From the NCBI GenBank assembly GCA_016936255.1, contig JAFGYE010000022.1, positions 1 through 64,000 on the forward strand: 64,000 nt of DNA, read 5' to 3'. The notes under the pieces were generated by a model. That model did not search any database. It was not told where the DNA came from and saw only the letters and a program-made list of their open reading frames with translations. How positions within the stretch are numbered: the first letter of the stretch is position 1; the number at the start of each line of letters is the position of its first letter. This document shows, one piece after another, positions 18,901 to 26,647 of the stretch. This DNA comes from Marinifilaceae bacterium. GTDB lineage: Bacteria; Bacteroidota; Bacteroidia; Bacteroidales; Marinifilaceae. A program made the position numbers and the translations under genes.

Positions 18901-19072
18901 TTTTCTGTCGAACCGAATTTGTCCTGATGAGTCGAATACCAAACTGATGGAAATGGATGTGAGAACTAAAATACAGGAACAAATATATAAGTCAATAATT
19001 AAAGACGAAAAAGCTGATCCTGAATTCATAAGCTTGCCTTTTTCACCATTTGGAAAAGGGATGTTTTATTAG
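15962..19072 (+). CDS. GH3 (NagZ-type) beta-N-acetylhexosaminidase fused to a serine beta-lactamase-like domain
   Basis: 1036 residues with an N-terminal signal peptide. Residues about 40-390 form a glycoside hydrolase family 3 domain with the NagZ signature 'KHFPGHGDTETDSH' (219-232, catalytic His dyad loop) and nucleophile D305 in 'FTDALNMQGV'. Residues about 390-590 look like a GH3 C-terminal-type alpha/beta segment. Residues about 600-1000 form a class C beta-lactamase/esterase-like domain with S655-x-x-K658 ('SLTK'), a 'YSDLG' motif and 'GHAGMFGNAGDLAKLAQMY'. Exported and likely periplasmic, it suggests muropeptide trimming: sugar cleavage plus peptide or ester hydrolysis in one chain. 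The domain fusion is known in Bacteroidota. The last 30 bases overlap the convergent CYTH gene. Confidence 0.9.
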   Translation: MTHIYSLNRLFIILILLGNNFFVSAQNISLEEDRLVDRLSQPNIWADSILSTLSDEERIAQLFMIAAYSNKGNEESERIAGLVSKYQIGGIIFFQGEPGKQAELTNKYQGMAKVPLWIGMDAEIGLGARLKQTISYPRQIMLGAIQDNELIFQLGKQIGKECNRLGVHVNFSPVMDVNNNPKNPVINSRSFGEDRCNVTNKSYAFASGMQKSGIIAVGKHFPGHGDTETDSHFDLPLVDYPIERIDSIELFPFRSLINNGLGGIMVSHLNVPALDSLQKVATLSRPIVSQLLKDEMGFNGLIFTDALNMQGVRKFYPKGVVDAKALIAGNDVLLFTEDVAIAIKEIKLALKRGEISWDDINRKCLKVLKAKHWLNLNKYKPIDQNKLWSGLNTQQGFILRRRLAEKAITLVKNDDQLLPLKRLDTLKIASVAMGVPIRNRFQEYLSRYSDIDFFQIGKNASIESYYQLLKKLDKYNLVIVSKHDSDLRASKKFGITSQTIEFLSELSKSKKVVFDLFANPYGLDLYEGTDRLKGILVSYEDNIETQMASAQIIFGGLASQGRLPVTVNGHFPVGKGFETQHNRLGFSLPEQAGLNTLKLNVIDSIVNDAIKKKASPGCQILIARKGKVVFHKSYGHHTYNDNVELRNPDIYDLASLTKITATLPALMQLCDEGWINVDHALGEYFSKAKGTNKDTLILKKILAHESRLLSYKPFHWEAVDSASFDGDLFSRTYSKRYSLKMADKLYLDRNYRFRKGIFSNQNSEEYPVQIANNLFIRKGYHDTIINQILATEYRESNGYKYSDLGFIMMGEMVKEISGECLESYVKRHLYDMLGASSLGYHPLKRFSADRIVPTQDDKFFRKQWLKAYVHDPTAAMLGGVSGHAGMFGNAGDLAKLAQMYLQEGTYGGETYISAETMNRFTARAYPDSENRRGIGFDKPFYDTDERGGPTCSEASDLSYGHTGFTGTMIWIDPKYNLLYIFLSNRICPDESNTKLMEMDVRTKIQEQIYKSIIKDEKADPEFISLPFSPFGKGMFY

Positions 19073-19501
19073 TTCTACATTTAAATATTTACTTTCATTT
19101 GTGACTTCCCGATCAATCCATTGTGGCAGTTCAAAGTTTTCATTTTCGGATTTAAGCTCAATTTCGGCTACAATTAAACCCTTATTGTCGCCTTCAAATA
19201 CATCTATTTCCCAGAATAAATTTTTTTGAGAAATCACAAATCGGGTTTTTTCAATCTTCGAATCACAAAGAACTAAAAGATCCTGAGCGTCTTTCATCGG
19301 AATCTTGTATTCAAATTCAGATCTGCTCAAAGGATTATTGCCGGTCTTGATGGTTAAAAAAGACTGATCTCCAGCAATTCTAATTCGTAAACTTTTATCC
19401 GGATCACTCCAAATGTATCCTTGAATAAGTTTTTTTCCTTCTTGTGGGAGATCCAATAAATTTGATTTTATCAGGAACTTTCGTTCTATTTCTAATGGCA
19501 T
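19043..19501 (-). CDS. CYTH domain protein (triphosphate tunnel metalloenzyme)
   Basis: 152 residues spanning a complete CYTH domain. The defining ExExK motif is at the N-terminus (E4, E6, K8 in 'LEIERKFL'), followed by alternating charged strands ('SLRIRI', 'FLTIKTG', 'EFEYKI', 'WEIDVFEG', 'VAEIEL') that line the tunnel. Relatives hydrolyse inorganic triphosphate, thiamine triphosphate or act as class IV adenylate cyclases; short bacterial forms such as this are most often tripolyphosphatases. Its 3' end overlaps the convergent GH3 gene by 30 bases. It lies 18 bases after coaX on the same strand, so it is probably in one transcript with coaX. Confidence 0.88.
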   Translation of the reverse strand: MPLEIERKFLIKSNLLDLPQEGKKLIQGYIWSDPDKSLRIRIAGDQSFLTIKTGNNPLSRSEFEYKIPMKDAQDLLVLCDSKIEKTRFVISQKNLFWEIDVFEGDNKGLIVAEIELKSENENFELPQWIDREVTNESKYLNVELIKHPFSKW

Positions 19502-19519
19502 ATTCTGTTGAGAATTGTT

Positions 19520-20287
19520 TTATTTGTAAAATTTATTTCCAATGATTTTAAGCCCGTCGAGGGTTAACATTGGCTCATGATGATCGAAAATATTTAGAAT
19601 GGGAAGCATCACAGGAGCCAGACCACCGGTAGCAATTACAGTAGTTTTTCCTTCCATTTCTTTTTTCATTTCCGTCAGAAGTGATTCAACCAAACCTTTG
19701 TATCCTAATATAATACCAGCTTGCATGGCATGAACAGTATTTTTCCCAATGCAGGAAGGTGGAACCACCAGATCGACATTTGGCAATTGAGCTGTCTTTT
19801 GAGAAAGCGATGCCATGGCAGTTTTAAGCCCGGGAGCAATTGTCACACCCAGCAAATTTCCATCTGCTTTTATCACAGTAAAAGTAAGAGCAGTACCAAA
19901 ATCAACAACAATGCAATTGCCCGAATATTTGTTGTGAGCAGCAACGGCATTGGCAACTAAATCCGTTCCTATTTCATAAGGATTGCTTATTCCAATATCC
20001 AAGCGCGGATACAATTCCGGACCAAGAACCAAAGCTTCCTGATTGAACAGTTTACGAATCATCTCACGAATAGGAAGTATCAGGGAGGGAACTACGCTGC
20101 TCAGAACTACCCGGTCAATTTCTTTTAAATCGATATTCCGGCTCGCTAGTAAAGTTCTGTAAATGACTTCGTACTCATCGGATGTTTTGTTGGCAACAGT
20201 GTGAATTCTAAATTGTTCTGCCCAATGATTGTTGCTGGATAAACCGCAAACCACATTTGAATTTCCTATGTCAATGGCTAAAAGCAT
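19520..20287 (-). CDS. coaX: Type III pantothenate kinase
   Basis: Phosphorylates pantothenate, the first step of CoA synthesis. 255 residues, the usual length. ASKHA-fold motifs are visible: phosphate loop 'LLAIDIGNSNVVCGL' at the start, 'GTDLVANAVAAH' and 'CIVVDFGTALTFTVI' in the middle, and 'VIATGGLAPVML' near the end. Type III enzymes are insensitive to CoA feedback. It sits between a 2-hydroxyacid dehydrogenase gene (50 bases upstream) and the CYTH gene (18 bases downstream), all on the minus strand. Confidence 0.95.
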   Translation of the reverse strand: MLLAIDIGNSNVVCGLSSNNHWAEQFRIHTVANKTSDEYEVIYRTLLASRNIDLKEIDRVVLSSVVPSLILPIREMIRKLFNQEALVLGPELYPRLDIGISNPYEIGTDLVANAVAAHNKYSGNCIVVDFGTALTFTVIKADGNLLGVTIAPGLKTAMASLSQKTAQLPNVDLVVPPSCIGKNTVHAMQAGIILGYKGLVESLLTEMKKEMEGKTTVIATGGLAPVMLPILNIFDHHEPMLTLDGLKIIGNKFYK

Positions 20288-20337
20288 ATGTTGGATTGTA
20301 TTTATTGCTTAACTACAGATAAAGATCGGTAAAAGCT

Positions 20338-21300
20338 TTAAAAAAAAGCCTGATTAATCCTGTTTTTTGTAATTCCATTTTTTAGATAATCGATGATGTT
20401 CTGACTGGCTTCTCTACTCATTTCAATTCTGGTTTCGATTGTGGCAGTGCCAATATGCGGTACTACAAGAGCTGTTTTCTGCTTTAATAATTTTGGATGA
20501 ATAATGGGTTCATTCTCGAAAACATCCAGTCCGGCACCGGCAATCTCACCTTGTTCCAAAGCTCTGGCCAAGTCTTCTTCATTAACAACTGCACCTCGGG
20601 ACGTATTAATTAGAAAGGCCGTTTTTTTCATCTTCATAAACTTCTTTTCGTTTAATAAATGATGTGTTTCGGGAGTTAAGGGGCAGTGTAGGGAAATTAC
20701 ATCTGATTTTTCAAGTAGATCCGGCAAATTCATATAAACTGCATTTTTCCATTTAAGCTCAGAAATGGGTTTTCTGTTGTGATAAGCGATACTCATACCA
20801 AAAACCATTGCCTTTTCGGCAACCGATTTACCAATATTGCCCATCCCTATAATGCCTAATGTTTTTCCTCGAAGTGTGCTTCCTAAATTTTTCATCACTC
20901 CCCATTCAAATTCCGGATTTGTTTTTAATTCATAATTGCATGCCGAAATTTGTCTGCTCAGTGATAACATGAGCCCCATGCACAATTCAGCAGTTGGTTC
21001 ACAAACAGCTTCAGGAGTATTGCAAACAATAATTCTTTGTTCATTTGCTGCATTTAAATCGATATTATTAAAGCCAACACCGTAATTACTGATAATTTTT
21101 AGTTTTTTTCCAGCTTTTATTATATCCGCCGATATTTCTCGATTAAAAATAGATAGCAAACCAATACAGTCCGGGATGAGTTCAATTAATTCCTTTTTTG
21201 TGAAGGATTCCTTTTCAGGATAAATCAATTCAAAATGAGTTTCCAATTCGGTAAGTCCTTCTTTAGGAATAGAGTAGGTAATCAGTATTTTGTTTTTCAC
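20338..21300 (-). CDS. D-2-hydroxyacid dehydrogenase (glyoxylate/hydroxypyruvate reductase-like)
   Basis: A 320-residue NAD(P)-dependent oxidoreductase. Rossmann motif 'LGIIGMGNIGKSVAEKA', catalytic arginine in 'NTSRGAVVNEEDL', glutamate in 'DVFENEP' and catalytic histidine in 'VPHIGTATIETR'. The start codon is GTG at 21300 (the reading begins GTG-AAA-AAC), which gives the normal N-terminus; no in-frame ATG fits. The substrate is not fixed by sequence; glyoxylate, hydroxypyruvate or gluconate-type 2-keto acids are typical. Likely the first gene of a unit with coaX and the CYTH gene. Confidence 0.88.
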   Translation of the reverse strand: MKNKILITYSIPKEGLTELETHFELIYPEKESFTKKELIELIPDCIGLLSIFNREISADIIKAGKKLKIISNYGVGFNNIDLNAANEQRIIVCNTPEAVCEPTAELCMGLMLSLSRQISACNYELKTNPEFEWGVMKNLGSTLRGKTLGIIGMGNIGKSVAEKAMVFGMSIAYHNRKPISELKWKNAVYMNLPDLLEKSDVISLHCPLTPETHHLLNEKKFMKMKKTAFLINTSRGAVVNEEDLARALEQGEIAGAGLDVFENEPIIHPKLLKQKTALVVPHIGTATIETRIEMSREASQNIIDYLKNGITKNRINQAFF

Positions 21301-21414
21301 AGATATGCAGATTAATGATTTTAGAGCTCAAAAGGTACGAATTAGAATTAATCATCCAAAGTGATACCATTTTCCGGTCCTTTTACAAAAGAGGATTTCC
21401 ACGAACTTATTTCG

Positions 21415-21422
21415 TAGCTTTG
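21415..21422 (+). promoter_or_regulatory. Probable -7 element of ATP-grasp gene
   Basis: TAGCTTTG matches the TAnnTTTG consensus and lies 44 bases before the ATG at 21466, in the divergent spacer shared with the dehydrogenase gene. Confidence 0.4.
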
Positions 21423-21465
21423 TTTGGGATTAAAAACCCAACCAAACAATTAACACAGCTGTTGC

Positions 21466-22635
21466 ATGATTTTATTAGATAAACCATACGTTTCCAAGTT
21501 TCTTAAAGAGACCATTGTAAAATATAATTTCCCAACCCTGGATACAGGTAATGTTACTGAAAAGGGAGAGCTTTTATTGATTAGTTCAGAACAGATTGTT
21601 CAACATTTTAGAGATAATACGAATAGCCGTATTTATACCAATTCAGAGAATTCTATCAATTGGGTTGTAAACCATTTAAGTTTTACCAAACTACCGCAGT
21701 ACATTAATGTATTTAAAAATAAAATTGAATTCCGGAAATTGATTCAGGGGATGTATCCTGATTTCTTTTTTAAGGAGGTATTATTTAAGGATTTGGATGA
21801 AATTCAACCCGCAGAATTACCAATGCCGTTTATAATTAAGCCGGCAGTAGGTTTTTTAAGTTTGGGTGTTCATAAGGTTGTAAATGAGGATGATTGGTTA
21901 AGGGTGAAGCAATTGATTTGTGAGGAATTTACTGATGCTCAGGCTTTATTTCCTATCGAGGTGGTAAACGCATCTTCCTTTTTAATCGAGGAGGTAATTG
22001 CTGGTGATGAGTTTGCTTTCGATGCCTATTTTGATGAGAACGGCGAAGCGGTTGTGTTGGGAGTGTTAAAGCACCTTTTTGCTTCCGAAAAGGATGTTAG
22101 TGATCGTGTTTATTGCACCTCAAAAGAATTGATTCGGGCATATATCCCACAATTCAAGCAGTTTGTGCAGGAGCTTGGGGAACAAGTTGAATTGAAAAAT
22201 TTTCCTGTTCACATCGAAGTTCGTGTGGACGAAATGGGTAAACTAATACCGATTGAAGTGAACCCAATGAGGTTTGGTGGCTGGTGTACTACGGCAGATT
22301 TGACTTATTTGGCAACTAAATTAAATTCATATCATTGTTTTTTAAGCAATATAAAGCCCGATTGGGATCTGATCTTAAAAGAAATGGATGATGAGATTTA
22401 TTCTTTGATCATTTTAGATAATTCGACTAAAATACCATCTGGTCAAATTACACATTTTGATTATAAAAAATTACTGGCGCAATTTTGTAATCCACTGGAA
22501 TTACGTAAAATTGATTATAAAATGTACTCTATTTTTGGGATGCTGTTTACTAAAACTCCAAAAGATAAGTTTCGTGAAATTGAAGAGATTTTAGTTTCTG
22601 ATCTACGTGATTTTGTCCTTGCAGCATCTCATTAA
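21466..22635 (+). CDS. ATP-grasp domain protein
   Basis: 389 residues with an ATP-grasp fold: 'MPFIIKPAVGFLSLGVHKV' (nucleotide-binding lysine), 'FLIEEVIAGDEFAFDAYFDENG' region, and 'VHIEVRVDEMGKLIPIEVNPMRFGGW' region carrying the Mg-binding E and N of the EVNP motif. It therefore probably ligates a carboxylate to an amine using ATP; the substrate is unknown. Relatives include carbamoyl-phosphate-synthase-like ligases and peptide ligases. It is followed 17 bases later by an acetyltransferase gene, suggesting a joint small-molecule modification role, but this is a weak inference. Confidence 0.8.
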   Translation: MILLDKPYVSKFLKETIVKYNFPTLDTGNVTEKGELLLISSEQIVQHFRDNTNSRIYTNSENSINWVVNHLSFTKLPQYINVFKNKIEFRKLIQGMYPDFFFKEVLFKDLDEIQPAELPMPFIIKPAVGFLSLGVHKVVNEDDWLRVKQLICEEFTDAQALFPIEVVNASSFLIEEVIAGDEFAFDAYFDENGEAVVLGVLKHLFASEKDVSDRVYCTSKELIRAYIPQFKQFVQELGEQVELKNFPVHIEVRVDEMGKLIPIEVNPMRFGGWCTTADLTYLATKLNSYHCFLSNIKPDWDLILKEMDDEIYSLIILDNSTKIPSGQITHFDYKKLLAQFCNPLELRKIDYKMYSIFGMLFTKTPKDKFREIEEILVSDLRDFVLAASH

Positions 22636-22652
22636 AATATAATTATAGCGAT

Positions 22653-23183
22653 ATGATTACTGATTTTATTATTCGTAAAGCCGAAATTTCAGATGCTATT
22701 AGTATTGTGATGCTTAAAATTCAAGTTTGGCTGGACACCTATGCTACGGGAGGGATCAATAATGAATATGCAGAATATTTAGCTTCTGAAATCACCAAAG
22801 AAAAAACTGAAGCCATACTTCTGAATCCGAACAAAAAAATATTTTTAGTTGAGAAGGATTCGTGTTTAATTGCGTGCTCTCAACTGGATTATGATACTTC
22901 TTGTCCGATAAAAGATATTACAGATCCGGAGCTGTCGGTACTATATGTGTCAAGACATTTTCATGGACAGGGAATAGGTTCCAGACTTTTGGTCCATGCT
23001 GAAGAGGAGGTGGAAAAGAATAATGGTTCGGGTTTATGGCTCACAGCTTATTACCAAAACCAAAATGCTCTTGATTTTTATCATTGCCATAATTATTTGG
23101 TGGCAGGAAAGTGCTTCTTCGAAATGGGTGAAAATCAATACGAAAACTGGGTGTTCAATAAAAAGCTAAAAGTTTTGGAATAG
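22653..23183 (+). CDS. GNAT family N-acetyltransferase
   Basis: 176 residues. The acetyl-CoA binding region is visible as 'LSVLYVSRHFHGQGIGSRLL' (motif A, Q/RxxGxG/A) followed by 'GLWLTAYYQNQNALDFYHCHNYL' (motif B). The N-terminal 'FIIRKAEISDAISIVML' is the usual GNAT opening. The substrate cannot be told. Probably co-transcribed with the ATP-grasp gene. Confidence 0.88.
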   Translation: MITDFIIRKAEISDAISIVMLKIQVWLDTYATGGINNEYAEYLASEITKEKTEAILLNPNKKIFLVEKDSCLIACSQLDYDTSCPIKDITDPELSVLYVSRHFHGQGIGSRLLVHAEEEVEKNNGSGLWLTAYYQNQNALDFYHCHNYLVAGKCFFEMGENQYENWVFNKKLKVLE

Positions 23184-23201
23184 GAATAATTGTTGATTTT
23201 T

Positions 23202-23744
23202 TCAGGTTTTATTTATCCACTCGTTTTTAAGAATTGCATAAATTACATCGTCAACCCATTCATCATTAATAAGGATACTTTTTACAAAATGAGCTTCTTT
23301 TCGAAAACCTAAATGTTCTAGCATTGCTATCGATTTTATGTTTGCAGGATCAACCGAAGCAGTAATACGATGTTTGTTTAAATGAGTAAAAAGAAATTTA
23401 ATTACTTCTGACAAAGCTTTGTTTGCAAAGCCTTTTCCATGATAAGATTTTGCCAGGGTACAACCAAGTTCGACTTGTTTTTCGTCTGCATCTAAAAAAT
23501 GAATTCCAATGTCACCAATCACTTTCTGATCTTCTCTACAGATAATTACCAATTGATACCACGTGTCAATCTGATTGATGCTTTTGGAAACTTTATTGTT
23601 GATGAAATCATAAACATCATCAATGTTTTTCGGAATCCAGCCTTGGTATTGATTGGTTTTAACATCTGAACGATAATCGAATACTTCTTTAGCATGTTTA
23701 TTTTGAATTCTTTGTAAGCATAATCTTTCTGACAGTAATTCCAT
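23202..23744 (-). CDS. GNAT family N-acetyltransferase (RimJ/RimL-like)
   Basis: 180 residues from the ATG at 23744. The alternative at 23801 is a TTG and would add 19 residues ahead of the normal family start 'LLSERLCLQRIQNKHAKEV'. Acetyl-CoA motif A is 'LGCTLAKSYHGKGFANKAL', with the typical 'ASVDPANIKSIAMLEHLGF' that marks RimJ/RimL-type enzymes acting on protein N-termini or small amines. Convergent with the neighbouring GNAT gene, 18 bases between stops. Confidence 0.87.
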   Translation of the reverse strand: MELLSERLCLQRIQNKHAKEVFDYRSDVKTNQYQGWIPKNIDDVYDFINNKVSKSINQIDTWYQLVIICREDQKVIGDIGIHFLDADEKQVELGCTLAKSYHGKGFANKALSEVIKFLFTHLNKHRITASVDPANIKSIAMLEHLGFRKEAHFVKSILINDEWVDDVIYAILKNEWINKT

Positions 23745-24034
23745 AATCAATCTATTTGTTTCGAAGACAGGAAAGATAATTTTCCTGGGTGGATTTTGCA
23801 AATAGGAGTTTAAATCTCACAAATTTGATTTTTCATATGAAAGAAATGATTGGAAATACAGCTTAAATTTGTCATATTCAGGTGCATATTATACCCTTGA
23901 GGATAAATAATTAGCAATTTGTTGAGAATAATTCCGTACATTGCAGAACCTTTAAGAAATGATCAGATAGAAGTGTTAATTATTGTATTTAATTTTTTGA
24001 AGGATTATAATGAATTTCGAATCTTAAAAAAGCT

Positions 24035-24490
24035 ATGGCAAGACCAAAAGAAACTTACAACAAAAAAGAGAAAGAGAAGCAAAAACTCCAGAAAAGAAAA
24101 GAAAAAGAAGCGCGTAAAGAGGAACGTAAATCCAATCCAGGTCGTACTTTCGAAGAAATGCTTGCCTACACAGATGAGTTTGGCAATTTGAGTGACACTC
24201 CACCAGATCCAACTAAAAAGAAGAAAGAGATCAACGAAGAAGATATTGTTCTTGGTGCAAGGAATAGTGATGATGGTAATTTTGAACAGCCTTTAAGAGA
24301 GGGTGTTGTATCTTTTTTCAATACTAGTAAAGGATATGGTTTTATCAAGGATTTAGAAACCAAGGAGAGTATTTTTGTTCATATCAATGGTCTTGTAGAT
24401 TCTGTAAGTGAAAATGATAAAGTTAACTTTGAAACTGAGCGTGGTCCTAAAGGGATGAATGCTGTAAATGTTACTTTAGTTAAAAAATAG
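24035..24490 (+). CDS. Cold-shock domain protein with lysine-rich N-terminal tail
   Basis: 151 residues. Residues 1-45 are a highly basic, lysine/glutamate-rich tail ('KKEKEKQKLQKRKEKEARKE'); residues about 86-151 form a cold-shock domain with RNP1-like 'KGYGFIKD' and RNP2-like 'SIFVHI'. It likely binds RNA as a chaperone; the tail could add nonspecific nucleic-acid or ribosome affinity. An overlapping frame from 23919 is a shadow. A bidirectional terminator separates it from the convergent csp gene. Confidence 0.88.
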   Translation: MARPKETYNKKEKEKQKLQKRKEKEARKEERKSNPGRTFEEMLAYTDEFGNLSDTPPDPTKKKKEINEEDIVLGARNSDDGNFEQPLREGVVSFFNTSKGYGFIKDLETKESIFVHINGLVDSVSENDKVNFETERGPKGMNAVNVTLVKK

Positions 24491-24523
24491 ATAACCTTTT
24501 CGGTTGTTACAATTTTAAGAAAT

Positions 24524-24552
24524 AAAAAACCACCCTTTTGGGGTGGTTTTTT
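24524..24552. terminator. Bidirectional terminator between two cold-shock genes
   Basis: ccaccc / gggtgg stem extended by A/T runs on both sides (aaaaaa before, tttttt after), so it can end both the plus-strand CSD gene and the minus-strand csp gene. Confidence 0.85.
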
Positions 24553-24575
24553 ATTTTGTATGAAAGTAATATGAA

Positions 24576-24767
24576 CTAGTCGATTACTCTTACGTTTACT
24601 GCATTCATACCTTTTCTTCCTTTTTCCATATCGTACTCAACTTTATCGTTTTCACGAATTTCGTCTATAAGACCCGATGAGTGTACGAAGATGTCTTCAC
24701 TTGAATCTGCTGGTTTAATGAATCCAAAACCTTTAGATTCGTTAAAGAATTTTACTGTTCCTTCCAT
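24576..24767 (-). CDS. Cold-shock protein (CspA family), copy 1
   Basis: 63 residues covering one complete cold-shock domain: 'GTVKFFNESKGFGFIKP' (RNP1 KGFGFI) and 'DIFVHSSG' (RNP2 IFVH). It acts as an RNA chaperone that melts secondary structure. It differs from the second copy at only five positions (20, 31, 47, 49, 51). A probable -7 box lies at 24916-24923, giving a leader of about 140 nucleotides. Confidence 0.95.
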   Translation of the reverse strand: MEGTVKFFNESKGFGFIKPADSSEDIFVHSSGLIDEIRENDKVEYDMEKGRKGMNAVNVRVID

Positions 24768-24923
24768 TGTAATGTTTTTTTAATAATAAGATGTTTGTTT
24801 AAAGTCTATATTCTTATTTAATTGCCAGTAACAGTTCTATTATTTTTATTCCTAAATGGAATGAATAGTAATGAATGGTATTGAAATTATTATTTAATAA
24901 GACTTTCGAACTAAACAAATATA
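24768..24923 (-). promoter_or_regulatory. Promoter and long leader of csp copy 1
   Basis: The -7 box TATATTTG (24916-24923, minus strand) is an exact TAnnTTTG match. The leader between it and the ATG contains a 66-base block (24826-24891) that recurs in front of the second csp gene at the same distance (58 bases) from the start codon. Within it attcc...ggaat can form a hairpin. Long structured csp leaders act as cold sensors in E. coli; that role here is inference. Confidence 0.5.
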
Positions 24924-25172
24924 AAAAAAACAATTTTTCAATCCAAAAATAAAGAACAAAGTTTTGAGTTCTATAATGATGCTTGTTGTGAGGTGATTAT
25001 GGATTTTGTTTGGTTGAATTTTAACAGTTTTGTCTATGGCGATTCTTTGGGAGAAGGAGTGAGCAGATCTGAAAAGGAGGAGGTATTTGTTCTTGAAGTT
25101 AATTTTATAGGTTGGAAATTTAAAGCTGATATTTGAAAAAAAACTGTCGGGTTTTATTTGCTGATTTATAAA

Positions 25173-25205
25173 CAAAAAAAACCACCCTGTTGGATGGTTT
25201 TTTAT
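25173..25205 (-). terminator. Terminator of csp copy 2
   Basis: Minus-strand stem ACCAUCC / GGGUGGU (one U-G pair) followed by a long U run. In the plus strand the same pair would be a C-A mismatch, so the terminator favours the minus strand. The stretch 24924-25172 upstream of it holds no supported gene. Confidence 0.8.
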
Positions 25206-25226
25206 TTTGTATAAAAGTAATACGAA

Positions 25227-25418
25227 TTAGTCGATAACTCTTACGTTAACGGCATTCATACCTTTTTTTCCACGTTCTGAATCGTACTCAACTTTATCGT
25301 TTTCACGAATTTCGTCAATAAGACCTGTTGAATGTACAAAGATGTCTTCACTTGAATCGTCTGGCTTAATGAATCCAAAACCTTTAGATTCGTTAAAGAA
25401 TTTTACTGTTCCTTCCAT
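25227..25418 (-). CDS. Cold-shock protein (CspA family), copy 2
   Basis: 63 residues, 58 identical to copy 1, with the same KGFGFI and IFVH nucleic-acid-binding motifs. It has its own promoter-like box, leader and terminator, so the two copies are separately expressed although they lie 459 bases apart in tandem on the minus strand. It likely arose by local duplication of gene plus leader. Confidence 0.95.
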   Translation of the reverse strand: MEGTVKFFNESKGFGFIKPDDSSEDIFVHSTGLIDEIRENDKVEYDSERGKKGMNAVNVRVID

Positions 25419-25587
25419 TGTAATGTTTTTTAAAAATAATAAATTAAACGTTTAAAGACTCAAATTTAGTAATTAGCAGTAACAAACTTATTATTTTTAT
25501 TCTAAAAGAAACAAATAGTAACGAATGATATTGAAATTATTGGTGGAGAATAAATCTCCTTTTAGACTTTTAAACATTGCAAAGATA
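25419..25587 (-). promoter_or_regulatory. Promoter and long leader of csp copy 2
   Basis: The -7 box TATCTTTG (25580-25587, minus strand) is an exact consensus match; the leader is about 150 nucleotides. The block at 25477-25541 matches that of copy 1 at roughly four of five positions. The remaining 25588-25773 is AT-rich without a gene. Confidence 0.5.
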
Positions 25588-25773
25588 TATTAAACTTTTA
25601 CGCTATCCTAACTAAGTGCAGAATAGTTTTAATTTGGAGTATAAAATTGATAAATATTTAAAGCAAGACTCATCTCCGCGTTGTAATTAACTGAAATAGA
25701 GAGTGTAATGATTGTGTTTGGAGGGTGTATCTAAACGAATTTAGTCTTGTTTTAGTAATGAGAATAGATTATT

Positions 25774-26529
25774 TTACTTATCCAGCTCACCAAATACTCT
25801 TTTTAAGAGGTCATTAACCCTTTTTAAAGGGTCTTTTCTGATTAACTTTTCTTCATCTGCAACTTTAAGAAATAAAGCATTAAGAGCTTTTTCGGTCACA
25901 TATGCATCGAGCTTGGTATTTATTGGCTCTAAACGGGCTAACTTTCCGGCAAAACTTCCTGCTGCAGCATTGTAATTTTTCGTTAATAAACTCCACGATT
26001 CATTCGTAGATAAATTAGCAACCAGCTTTTTATCTAAGGAAGCCTTTACTTTGGGCATAAACAGATCTTTTAATTTACTTTGAGTTTTATTTTGAAGATA
26101 TGTGGTTGCAGCATTGTTCTCTCCTTTAAGTATGGCAAACGCATCGGCAATTGTCATTTCGGTAATTGCTGAAACAAATATCGGTGCCGCTTCAGAAACC
26201 GCATCTTCAGCTGCGCGATTAAGTCTAAGAACTACCTTATCTACTAATTCTGCACCTCCAGGTATCAAATTAATGTTTTTAGTAATGCTTTGTGCCTCTG
26301 GAGGCAGTAGTATTTTAATCAACTCGTCTTTGTAGAAACCATCCTGTAAGGATAACAGGTTCGATGCATTCTTACTGCCAATTTTTAATGCTTCTTTTAA
26401 TCCAGAGCTAACTTCGCTGCTGGATAAAGGTTTTGGCTGTGAGAATTCATACTGATCTATGAAAGGCTGCAACTCTGCGCAAGAAGCAAATAGGAAACTA
26501 ATTAATATGATTGAGATTGTTTTGTGCAT
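25774..26529 (-). CDS. DUF4197 domain lipoprotein
   Basis: 251 residues beginning with a lipoprotein signal (lipobox 'LFASC', C17). The mature sequence fits DUF4197, an envelope family of unknown function: 'SSGLKEALKIGSKNA', 'DGFYKDELIKILLP', 'MTIADAFAILKGENNAAT', and a C-terminal 'VTEKALNALFLKVADEEKLIR'. It probably faces the periplasm from the inner or outer membrane. It stands alone, with a terminator of the next minus-strand gene 70 bases upstream. Confidence 0.85.
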   Translation of the reverse strand: MHKTISIILISFLFASCAELQPFIDQYEFSQPKPLSSSEVSSGLKEALKIGSKNASNLLSLQDGFYKDELIKILLPPEAQSITKNINLIPGGAELVDKVVLRLNRAAEDAVSEAAPIFVSAITEMTIADAFAILKGENNAATTYLQNKTQSKLKDLFMPKVKASLDKKLVANLSTNESWSLLTKNYNAAAGSFAGKLARLEPINTKLDAYVTEKALNALFLKVADEEKLIRKDPLKRVNDLLKRVFGELDK

Positions 26530-26602
26530 AATTTTGCTTTAATGAATTTGTTTGTTTTCAAGCGTGGCAAGGTATCAAAAAATGATATGAAATTCAATAA
26601 GA

Positions 26603-26630
26603 AAAGCCTGCACAATTTTCTGCAGGCTTT
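26603..26630 (-). terminator. Terminator of the 26648-27535 gene
   Basis: Perfect 10-bp arms aaagcctgca / tgcaggcttt around an 8-base loop, 17 bases after the stop codon. The minus-strand tail is TTTTCTT. Confidence 0.75.
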
Positions 26631-26647
26631 ACAATCGATAGTTGTAT

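Noticed and set aside
23919-24191. 90-codon frame overlapping the CSD gene start
   Set aside because: The cold-shock frame from 24035 has clear domain homology; this one has none.
24894-25175. 93-codon minus-strand frame between csp genes
   Set aside because: Low-complexity AT-rich sequence overlapping the copy 1 promoter box; no homology signs.
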